DNA of 20,335 nt from Anaeroplasmataceae bacterium (GTDB lineage: Bacteria; Bacillota_I; Bacilli_A; Acholeplasmatales; JAEDCM01), in NCBI GenBank assembly GCA_016294165.1, contig JAEDCM010000027.1, positions 1-20,335 on the forward strand, in the 5' to 3' direction. This document shows, piece after piece, positions 1 to 6,082 of this stretch; the first letter of the stretch is position 1, and every line of letters begins with the position of its first letter. The translations under genes and the position numbers were made by a program. The notes under the pieces were generated by a model that had not been told where the DNA came from, ran no database searches, and saw nothing but the letters and a program-made list of their open reading frames with translations.

Positions 1-49
1 CAACTGTTTTTTCATTTCCTTGTGTTAATTTAAAAATTTGTTCAATCAT
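1..49 (-). CDS. 5' end of an unidentified gene (partial, runs off the window)
   Basis: Only the first 16 codons are present, reading leftward off the left edge; they begin MIEQIFKLTQ. An AAAGGGAG ribosome binding site lies 9 bases upstream of the ATG at 49. An in-frame ATG at 58 directly touches that site and is too close to be the better start. The opening loosely resembles the N-terminus of NCS2-type nucleobase permeases, but 16 residues cannot carry that call. The leader and start region closely resemble those of the small ORF at 168-284. Confidence 0.5.
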   Translation of the reverse strand, partial: MIEQIFKLTQGNEKTV

Positions 50-167
50 ATTTTTCATCTCCCTTTGTGTTTCATCAACTCTGTAAATTCTAATTTATCT
101 TTTATCTTATTTTACCACAAAACACCCAAAAAGCATATTGATATGGTAATTTAAAGTCGAGCTTTAT

Positions 168-284
168 TTAATCCATTAAATTTTTTCTCTTTATCTTATT
201 TGAATCATCAAATTCAAAATTGTCATCAAATGATAAATAATTTACTCCATCTTTATCAAAATCAGTTTGAGAAAAAATCTTCAT
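168..284 (-). CDS. Small acidic hypothetical protein, last gene of the restriction-modification cassette
   Basis: This open frame of 38 codons (41 if the in-frame ATG at 293 is used) has an AAGGAG site 10 bases before the ATG at 284; the ATG at 293 lies only one base from that site. The product is rich in Asp and Phe in its first two thirds (DFDKDG, FDDNFEFDD) and ends in a basic patch (KIKRK). I recognise no domain; the DxDxDG run resembles a calcium loop only superficially. It begins about 32 bases after the endonuclease stop, with no terminator visible between them, so it may be co-transcribed. It could be a small partner of the cassette, or a fragment left by the insertion. Confidence 0.45.
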   Translation of the reverse strand: MKIFSQTDFDKDGVNYLSFDDNFEFDDSNKIKRKNLMD

Positions 285-325
285 ATTTTTCATTCTCCTT
301 TGTTACAAAAAAGTTTTTTATAAAA

Positions 326-1414
326 TTATCCATAAAAACGAATCGATGGATATTCTTGTCTCAAAGATAATACCTGCTCACATGTAAACTGCTTTGTTTT
401 AGGAAAAGCACTATTTACTTCCGTAACTAATATTAAAGTATAGTTATCTTTATATTTCTTCATAAATTTAATTTCGCCACTTGACATATTAAATACTTCT
501 TTTGTACCAGATGTAGATTTTACCTCAATGTATTTTTTTATTCCATTTTCAGTATATTCTATATCATAAGGTGATGTTGGAAATTCTTCGCTAGTATGAA
601 GTACATCTTTAATATAATCATTAATTAATTCCAAAATATGTTCATAAACAAATTGTTCACCAATTTTACCATTCATAACTCTTGATTTGTTGATCTGATC
701 AAAATTAGTATTATGACTAGAACCTTTATAATCACTTGCAACCAAAACACAATCGTCAACAATTATATCTTGAGCTTCTAAATCTATTTCATCAATTAAT
801 AACTTTTTGCCTACACCTTTCTGTTTTTTAAATACATTAGAAAGCAACAATCCTTTTAATCCGATTAAAGAAGTAATAAAATTGATACTCTTATTATCAG
901 TATCACATTCAAAACCTCTAACAACAAAAGCAAATCCACCATTTTGTTCTAATATAGCATTTAACACTTTTGTGTTATCTACATTATATCCAAGAGAATT
1001 ATAATGTAGAGATATTGGATAATGTAATTTTTGCCTTCCTAAATGTGTATTCGTTACTTTCTTACCTTTTTTATTAATAATAAATTGGTCAATTTCTTCT
1101 TTGATATAAATGCCAAAAGAAGCTTCGCATTCAAGTTTAATTCCATCAAAATAAATTTCTTTAAATTCATAAAAATTTATCAATTTGCTATTAGCTTGTG
1201 ATGTGGTTTTATTCAAACATTTATCAATTAATTCTTGTGGAATAATTTTTGATTCTAATCCACTACCATATAGTTTCATAATATCTTTATGCCACTTATT
1301 AGGATCTTTAGATTGATTAATTGGCGTACTAACCGTTGCTGTTTGTCCTCTTACATAGTCGTTATATAATCCATAGAACAACGACTTTTCATCTATCTTA
1401 AATCTAAATTTCAT
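326..1414 (-). CDS. DUF3883 / PD-(D/E)XK-type protein, probable restriction endonuclease
   Basis: This 362-residue protein probably cuts DNA not protected by the neighbouring methyltransferase. Its last 110 residues match the DUF3883 (NO VEIN C-terminal) pattern: an IGEQFVYEH helix with E253, then PYDIEY with D284, then YIEVKST with E297 and K299. Together these make a D...ExK nuclease core. An FNMSSGEIKF segment and a YTLILV strand follow, as is usual in this domain. Residues 1-240 match nothing I know and may recognise DNA. A GAGGTG site lies 8 bases before the ATG, and the methyltransferase stop is 15 bases upstream, so the two should be co-expressed. Many DUF3883 proteins belong to larger phage-defence systems; here it appears as a stand-alone partner of a methylase. 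The nuclease role is inferred from the motif and the context. Confidence 0.75.
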   Translation of the reverse strand: MKFRFKIDEKSLFYGLYNDYVRGQTATVSTPINQSKDPNKWHKDIMKLYGSGLESKIIPQELIDKCLNKTTSQANSKLINFYEFKEIYFDGIKLECEASFGIYIKEEIDQFIINKKGKKVTNTHLGRQKLHYPISLHYNSLGYNVDNTKVLNAILEQNGGFAFVVRGFECDTDNKSINFITSLIGLKGLLLSNVFKKQKGVGKKLLIDEIDLEAQDIIVDDCVLVASDYKGSSHNTNFDQINKSRVMNGKIGEQFVYEHILELINDYIKDVLHTSEEFPTSPYDIEYTENGIKKYIEVKSTSGTKEVFNMSSGEIKFMKKYKDNYTLILVTEVNSAFPKTKQFTCEQVLSLRQEYPSIRFYG

Positions 1415-1429
1415 ACTACATTCACCTCT

Positions 1430-2512
1430 TTAAAAATCAAATAAATCACTATCTATATCTTTTAATTGATTAAAAATGTGTTCCATTAATATTTTTACTA
1501 AATTTACATCCCATCCATTACCAGCTCTTTTAGATAATTGAGTATAAGATTGATTACCGAAATCAATATCAACTTTTTTACCCTCAATATTCAATCCTTC
1601 TAATCCCATTAATCTAAATTGTTCTGCTACTGACATTTTCCTTACTACTTCTTTATCTTCATGGGCTTCAATCACTCTTAAACTATTATGTTCAGGTAAT
1701 GTAATTGTAATTGAATATCCATCTCTTTTAATCTTTTTATTATAAACATCAAAGCATAATGCTTTATCAACCAAAAAACTTTCAATATTGTGTTTAAACT
1801 TTAAATGTTCAATTTGCTTTGTTGATAAATATAATTCAGTTGGAACATATCCTTCTGGATCCAAAAAGTCAGCCATATACAGATTGTTTTTTTGTTGAGC
1901 AGGAATCATTGAAAATCCTTTAGGGAGTCCTCCTAATCTTGCAAACATCCAAACACGTTCTCTATTTTGAGGAATTCCATAATCTTTACTATTTAAAACA
2001 GCCATTGCTAAAGGTGATTCATTAGGATCATCTGGATTTGCTACATAGCCTAATTCTCGCAACATTTTTATCATTTGCCGACGTGTTTCATAAAATTTAT
2101 TTGACAATAAACCTTTTACATTTTCCATTAAAATATATCTAGGTTTCTTTTTAGCACAAATTCTAATAATATGTTCAAATAACGTTCCTCTTCCGTAAGG
2201 GTCATCTACACCTTTTTGCATACCTGCAGTTGAAAATGGTTGGCAAGGGAACCCTCCTGTAAATAGATCAAAATCAGGTAATTCATCCGGATTTATCAAT
2301 GTAATATCCGGAAAATTTTTAATTAACTTTCCTTTTATATCTTTATGGTTCAAATTAAATAATTCTGAGGCATATTTATCAATTTCAGAATATGCTACAA
2401 CATTGTAGTTAAATTTTTTATGTTTTTCCTTTACTTTTCTTAATCCAAAACTTGCTCCGCCATATCCAGCAAATCCCTCAAATACTCTTAATACTTTCTT
2501 TTTACTTACCAT
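1430..2512 (-). CDS. DNA (cytosine-5-)-methyltransferase of a type II restriction-modification system
   Basis: The enzyme transfers a methyl group from S-adenosylmethionine to C5 of cytosine at a specific site, protecting host DNA. From the ATG at 2512 it is 360 residues long, and the family motifs occur in order: motif I FEGFAGYGGAS near residue 11, motif IV GGFPCQPFS with catalytic Cys90, motif VI ENVKG with Glu130, motif VIII QNRERVW near 172, a target-recognition stretch of about 100 residues, motif IX-like RKMSVAEQFRLMG, and motif X RAGNGWDV. I prefer 2512 because AAGGAG lies 9 bases upstream of it; an ATG at 2530 starts inside that same site. The start overlaps the XRE gene by 11 bases, which suggests translational coupling. 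The recognition site cannot be read from the sequence. Confidence 0.93.
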   Translation of the reverse strand: MVSKKKVLRVFEGFAGYGGASFGLRKVKEKHKKFNYNVVAYSEIDKYASELFNLNHKDIKGKLIKNFPDITLINPDELPDFDLFTGGFPCQPFSTAGMQKGVDDPYGRGTLFEHIIRICAKKKPRYILMENVKGLLSNKFYETRRQMIKMLRELGYVANPDDPNESPLAMAVLNSKDYGIPQNRERVWMFARLGGLPKGFSMIPAQQKNNLYMADFLDPEGYVPTELYLSTKQIEHLKFKHNIESFLVDKALCFDVYNKKIKRDGYSITITLPEHNSLRVIEAHEDKEVVRKMSVAEQFRLMGLEGLNIEGKKVDIDFGNQSYTQLSKRAGNGWDVNLVKILMEHIFNQLKDIDSDLFDF

Positions 2513-2753
2513 TGTAATTTTCTCCTTCATACTTTATTGGTGTATCGAACGCACTAAAGAAATCACTTAAAGTAATCCCAAGTCCATTACATATCACTAC
2601 TAAATTATCTATTGTTATATTTTGCTTTCCAGATTCAACTCTACATAAATATGCTTTGTCCCAACCTATTTTTTTTGAAAACTCTTCTTGATTCATATAT
2701 TGCTTCGAAATACGCAATTCTTTAACTCTGTTGCCAATTTTTTGTCTAATCAT
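2502..2753 (-). CDS. XRE-family HTH regulator, probable controller protein of the R-M cassette
   Basis: This 83-residue protein is almost entirely one Cro/C1-type helix-turn-helix domain: IGNRVKELR, then QEEFSKKIGWDKAYLCRVESGKQNITIDNL, which holds the second and third helices (about residues 22-50). It is the first gene of the operon, with its own promoter and a GAGGTG site 7 bases upstream, and its end overlaps the methyltransferase. Size, fold and position match C proteins of type II systems, which bind their own promoter and time endonuclease expression after methylation. I found no convincing classical C-box, so autoregulation is inferred from context. It could instead be a simple repressor carried with the methylase. 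Confidence 0.85.
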   Translation of the reverse strand: MIRQKIGNRVKELRISKQYMNQEEFSKKIGWDKAYLCRVESGKQNITIDNLVVICNGLGITLSDFFSAFDTPIKYEGENYNGK

Positions 2754-2774
2754 AATATAACACCTCGATATTTT

Positions 2775-2803
2775 ATTATACTATGAATTGACTTAAAAAT
2801 CAA
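2775..2803 (-). promoter_or_regulatory. Promoter of the R-M operon
   Basis: On the minus strand the -35 box TTGATT (2798-2803) and the -10 box TATAAT (2775-2780) are 17 bases apart. The box ends about 20 bases before the XRE start, so the leader is short. A loose inverted repeat (ACTAT...ATAGT) brackets the promoter and could be a regulator site, but this is weak. Confidence 0.75.
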
Positions 2804-2823
2804 ACGTATAGTTTTTAAAATAT

Positions 2824-3000
2824 TTATAAAAAATAGCCTTGTAATAGTGCCACCTTTTGTGTGATCGTGGGCTCATCATGTAATTGTACTACTGAGTCAA
2901 ATACAAGACTATCATTTTCTCTTGATTTTAACCCTATTTGAACCTCCAAAAAAGAAAAAACAGGGGGCAAAACCCGTCAAATTTATTCTATTAGTTGGTT
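2824..3000 (-). other. Gene-free stretch between R-M promoter and tRNA terminator, possible decayed sequence
   Basis: Bases 2804-3016 hold no convincing gene. On the minus strand a frame of about 48 codons stays open from a TGA near 2968 to a TAA at 2824-2826, without an ATG near its beginning. It ends with a protein-like stretch (VFDSVVQLHDE, then ITQKVALLQGY). Patches such as GTGATCGTGGGCTCATCATG and GGGGGCAAAACCCGTC are richer in GC than the surroundings. This may be the tail of an inactivated foreign gene or insertion sequence. I found no terminal inverted repeats or target duplication to prove it. Confidence 0.3.
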
Positions 3001-3016
3001 TTTATCCTATTTAGAT

Positions 3017-3049
3017 AAAAAAAAGACTTTGACGTTTTATATCAAAGTC
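3017..3049 (-). terminator. Rho-independent terminator of tRNA-Glu
   Basis: An 8-bp stem (GACTTTGA at 3025-3032 paired with TCAAAGTC at 3042-3049), a 9-base loop, and an eight-T tail on the minus strand (3017-3024). It lies 13 bases past the tRNA 3' end. Confidence 0.88.
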
Positions 3050-3061
3050 GTTCTTTCAATA

Positions 3062-3137
3062 TGGTGACCCGTATGGGATTCGAACCCATGAATGTCGCCT
3101 TGAGAGGGCGATGTGTTAACCGTTTCACCAACGGGCC
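3062..3137 (-). tRNA. tRNA-Glu, anticodon CTC, CCA encoded
   Basis: A complete cloverleaf can be folded on the minus strand. The 7-bp acceptor stem is GGCCCGT/ACGGGTC with one G-T pair. The D arm is GTG/CAC. The anticodon stem is TCGCC/GGCGA around loop CTCTCAA, with anticodon CTC. The T arm is ATGGG/CCCAT around TTCGAAT. Discriminator A is followed by an encoded CCA. It charges glutamate and reads GAG. In an AT-rich genome GAG is the rarer Glu codon, so a second tRNA-Glu(TTC) is expected elsewhere. It is a single transcription unit with its own promoter and terminator. Confidence 0.95.
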
Positions 3138-3148
3138 ATCTAAGCAAT

Positions 3149-3176
3149 ATTATACTCTTTTTTTTAATTTTCTCAA
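3149..3176 (-). promoter_or_regulatory. Promoter of tRNA-Glu
   Basis: On the minus strand, -35 TTGAGA (3171-3176) and -10 TATAAT (3149-3154) are separated by 16 bases, with the -10 box 11 bases before the mature tRNA end. Confidence 0.75.
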
Positions 3177-3261
3177 GCCTTTTTTCACTTATATTACAAA
3201 TATATATAAATAACAAATATATGATTAAGCTTCAACAATAAAAATATACTGATCTTATTAT

Positions 3262-3290
3262 AAAAAAAGAGGAGAATTTCTTCTCCTCTT
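3262..3290 (-). terminator. Terminator of the surface lipoprotein gene
   Basis: A perfect 10-bp stem, AAGAGGAGAA (3267-3276) with TTCTCCTCTT (3281-3290), a four-base loop, and a T tail on the minus strand. It begins 10 bases after the stop codon. Confidence 0.92.
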
Positions 3291-3300
3291 AAAATCATTA

Positions 3301-5931
3301 TTAAGCAGCTTCTGTAACAGTAATTGTAACTGTTGTAGTTACAACCTTAGCATCAGTGCTTGTATATGAAATAGTGATTGTTTTTTCACCAGCAGTTGTC
3401 ATATCGATTGAATCAACATCTGTAGTGTAAGCAGCACTTTCAATTATTTCTTGAGTTGTTTCAGTAGCTGCAAATGAATCTTTACATGTAGCTGTGATAA
3501 CTAAACCACTTAAATCGATTGTTTCATTAACAACATATGTAGTCTTAGTTGGAGCTGTTGTAGCTGCGATACTAGTTACATAAACATCTTTAGTTGTATC
3601 TTCTTTATCATCTAATACAAGTGAAGTCATTGAAACTGAGTTACCAACACATTTTAATGTATATTCGCCAGCTGTTAGATTAGCTTTTGTTAAAACTGTA
3701 GTTCCTTCAGCTGTTAAATATAATGTATCAACTAATGTTGTACCATTATAAATCTCAATACCTCTTGTTGGATCAAGTTGACCACTTAAAAGATTAATAG
3801 TTAATGTTGCACCATCAACTTTTACAGTAAATGTAATTGTTCTTAATTTTGCTCCTTTTTGAGAAGTACCACCAAATTGGAAGTTATTACTCTTAATCTT
3901 AATTCCAGCAGTAAATGTGAATCCATCAACAACAACTGTAGTTCCTTCAGCAATAGTAACATCAGCACTTGCATATCCAGCAGCAGTTTGAACTTCTTCT
4001 AAAGTAGCTTCATATGTAACATTTGAAACTGCTCCAACTGTTAATACTGGATTTTTTGCAAATTCTTGTTCATCAGTTAATACTGCAGCTAAAGCAGCAA
4101 CACCTGCTTCATAAGCAGCATCTAAATCAGTTAATGTAGCACAAGCCTCAATTTTTGCAACCTCAGCATTGTAAACAGCTGTTAAATCATTAACAGTATA
4201 TTTAGTTAAGTCATATTTTGCATATTCATCTGCGAAATTGATTTTAACGATTTCAACTTGAATTGCAACTTTTTCACTTTCTGGAAGTTCATTATAAATT
4301 TCAGTTAATTTTGCTTCAACAGCAGCAGCTTTTGTAGTTGACTCAGCAGCAACTAAAGCTTTTCCTTCAGTAGTTAAAGCATTATACATTTCAACTGTAT
4401 TATCATAAGCAGCTTTATCAACAGCGTATGTTTCAGTAGTCATGTTTTCTACAGCATTTAACGCAGCAACAGCATCATCATATGCTTTTGCAGCAACAGC
4501 ATCATCATTTGGTACTGAAGCGAATGCGCTAGCAGCATTTAAAACAATTGCATCGATTGCAGCAGTTGAAGTCGCATTGTTAATTGCAGTAGTAAAGTTT
4601 GTATAATATGTAGTTAATTGAGCACCATTAACTGTATAATTATTTAAGTCATACTTAGCATATTCTGCATCTAAAACAGCAAGCTTTTCAGTCTTATAAG
4701 CAGCTAAATCAGCAGCAGCTTGTTCTGTATCATTTAATACAGCATCTAATGCAGCAATTGCAGCATCATATGCAGATTTAACAGCAATTGAATCTCCACA
4801 TGCTTCAATAGCAGCTTTACCTTCAGCTAATTTAGCAGCTAAATCTGCACCATTAACTGTATAATCAGTGGCAGGATTTAATGCATCATAGTAAGCTTGT
4901 AATGCAGCAAGTTGTGCAGGTTTGTATGTTTCTACATCTGGACCAGTGAATCCTACTGCAACATTATCAATTGAAATAGACATATTATCACTAGTTCCTG
5001 ATTTAGTTCCAAATCTAATGTAATCAACAGATGAAGCTGTAAAGCTTGCAAATGTTACTGTATCACCATTAATTGTCATTGAAGCTGTATCATTTTCAAA
5101 ATCAAGAACACATTTAACTGTAATGTTAAGTGGAGCAGTTGTATAGAATTTTTGATTAAAGAAATTCTTGAAATCTGATGTATCTGTAGCACTTGAAGTT
5201 GTAGATCCAATATAAGCAGCTAAACATCTATCAGCTTGGTTAGCAAATCCAGAATTATTGTTAGTTCTTAATCCCATTACTAACTTATTTCCACCACCAG
5301 CTGCATCTGTACCATAAAGAGCCATTGGAGTCCATCCACCTGGAATCTTTCTAGTTGTATCAGCCATTGTAACATTTGCTTCTAAATAAATCTCAACAGT
5401 TCCTAAAGCGATTGAACCATTGAATGGAATTACTAAATAATCCTCTGTTGCGTCACTATCTGTTGCAACAAGTTTCCCACCGCTATATACAGCGTTACTT
5501 GAAACTAATGCTGCACCATTCTTTCCACCAAATGCTGGAGCATTTAAATCTTTAGCATTAGATGCACCATCATATAATGCTAATGCAGTTCCTTCAGTTT
5601 GTGAGCTGAAATCATCATAGTATACTGGTGTACCACTAACTACATTATATGGGAATACAAGTGGTTTACTTGTAGTTGTAGGTGCCTTTGTTGTAGTTGT
5701 AGTTGGCGCCTTTGTTGTAACTGTAGTTGGCGCTTTTGTTGTAACTGTAGTTGGCGCTTTTGTTGTTACTGTAGTTGGCGCTTTTGTTGTTACTGTAGTT
5801 GGCGCTTTTGTTGTTACTGTTGTTGGCGCTTTTGTTGTAGTTGTAGTTGTTGTAGTTTTCTTAGATTTACCGCAAGCAGCTAATCCAGCAACAGCTAAAA
5901 CAGCAACTAAAAACGTTGTTAATTTTTTCAT
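3301..5931 (-). CDS. Large modular surface lipoprotein with Thr/Pro repeat stalk, helical repeats and C-terminal Ig-like domain
   Basis: This 876-residue protein is exported and lipid-anchored: a lysine start and hydrophobic core end in lipobox LAAC with Cys20. A poly-Thr tract and seven KAPTT-type repeats (about 34-90) form a stalk. Next come a beta-rich, lectin-like domain (about 90-330), an Ala-rich helical region (about 335-625) with three related units carrying YTVN, a second beta-rich domain (about 627-781), and a bacterial Ig-like domain (782-876) with the VNETIDLSGLVITAT and TAGEKTITISY signatures. This architecture suits a cell-surface binding or adhesion protein, perhaps for glycans; no catalytic motif is visible. 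AAGGAG lies 7 bases before the ATG. The gene stands alone, with its own promoter and terminator and a possible CcpA site downstream of the promoter. Confidence 0.85.
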   Translation of the reverse strand: MKKLTTFLVAVLAVAGLAACGKSKKTTTTTTTTKAPTTVTTKAPTTVTTKAPTTVTTKAPTTVTTKAPTTVTTKAPTTTTTKAPTTTSKPLVFPYNVVSGTPVYYDDFSSQTEGTALALYDGASNAKDLNAPAFGGKNGAALVSSNAVYSGGKLVATDSDATEDYLVIPFNGSIALGTVEIYLEANVTMADTTRKIPGGWTPMALYGTDAAGGGNKLVMGLRTNNNSGFANQADRCLAAYIGSTTSSATDTSDFKNFFNQKFYTTAPLNITVKCVLDFENDTASMTINGDTVTFASFTASSVDYIRFGTKSGTSDNMSISIDNVAVGFTGPDVETYKPAQLAALQAYYDALNPATDYTVNGADLAAKLAEGKAAIEACGDSIAVKSAYDAAIAALDAVLNDTEQAAADLAAYKTEKLAVLDAEYAKYDLNNYTVNGAQLTTYYTNFTTAINNATSTAAIDAIVLNAASAFASVPNDDAVAAKAYDDAVAALNAVENMTTETYAVDKAAYDNTVEMYNALTTEGKALVAAESTTKAAAVEAKLTEIYNELPESEKVAIQVEIVKINFADEYAKYDLTKYTVNDLTAVYNAEVAKIEACATLTDLDAAYEAGVAALAAVLTDEQEFAKNPVLTVGAVSNVTYEATLEEVQTAAGYASADVTIAEGTTVVVDGFTFTAGIKIKSNNFQFGGTSQKGAKLRTITFTVKVDGATLTINLLSGQLDPTRGIEIYNGTTLVDTLYLTAEGTTVLTKANLTAGEYTLKCVGNSVSMTSLVLDDKEDTTKDVYVTSIAATTAPTKTTYVVNETIDLSGLVITATCKDSFAATETTQEIIESAAYTTDVDSIDMTTAGEKTITISYTSTDAKVVTTTVTITVTEAA
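5681..5848 (-). repeat. 24-bp tandem repeat, seven copies, encoding the KAPTTVTT stalk
   Basis: Seven consecutive 24-bp units start at 5681, 5705, 5729, 5753, 5777, 5801 and 5825 and keep the reading frame. The units at 5753 and 5777 are identical. Neighbours differ by one or a few bases, and the outermost copies are most diverged (both have TTGTAGTTGTAGTT endings). This pattern suggests growth and loss by slippage from the middle. Copy number changes would lengthen or shorten the stalk by eight residues without a frameshift. Confidence 0.95.
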
Positions 5932-5963
5932 AAAATCTCTCCTTTTCTTTTTTTAAAAAAGTA

Positions 5964-5977
5964 TTAAAACGCTTACT
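5964..5977. promoter_or_regulatory. Possible cre (CcpA) site of the lipoprotein gene
   Basis: TTAAAACGCTTACT matches the catabolite-responsive element consensus TGWNANCGNTNWCA at all but two defined positions, including the central CG. It lies just downstream of the predicted transcription start, where CcpA binding would block elongation. No CcpA gene is in the window. Confidence 0.35.
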
Positions 5978-5989
5978 TTTCTACCATCA

Positions 5990-6018
5990 ATTTTACTATT
6001 TACTAGATAAAAAGTCAA
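5990..6018 (-). promoter_or_regulatory. Promoter of the surface lipoprotein gene
   Basis: On the minus strand, -35 TTGACT (6013-6018) and -10 TAAAAT (5990-5995) are 17 bases apart. The leader is about 50 bases. The -35 box overlaps one arm of the long inverted repeat at 6014-6071. Confidence 0.72.
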
Positions 6019-6071
6019 GGAAACATAATAATTATATTGTAAATATAATGTATTATTTATATATCCTTGAC
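6014..6071. repeat. Long imperfect inverted repeat between hydA and the lipoprotein gene
   Basis: The outer arms GTCAAGGA (6014-6021) and TCCTTGAC (6064-6071) pair perfectly. Inside them ATAATA/TATTAT and TTATATT/AATATAA also pair around a three-base loop. The result is a 58-base, mostly AT hairpin starting 12 bases past the hydA stop. It has no clear T tract, so it is not a classical terminator, yet no other terminator for the hydrogenase operon is visible. It may protect or end that mRNA, or act as an operator, since its outer arm carries the next gene's -35 box. Confidence 0.6.
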
Positions 6072-6082
6072 AATTATTTATC

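Noticed and set aside
2754..2830. Classical C-box pair (GACT...AGTC) upstream of the XRE gene
   Set aside because: A single GACT-like half and a loose ACTAT...ATAGT repeat are present, not the spaced pair of operators expected.
3062..3137. tRNA as a proven attachment site of an integrated island
   Set aside because: No direct repeat of its 3' end and no integrase gene occur in the window.
5681..5848. CRISPR array
   Set aside because: The 24-bp units are contiguous without spacers and encode an in-frame protein repeat.
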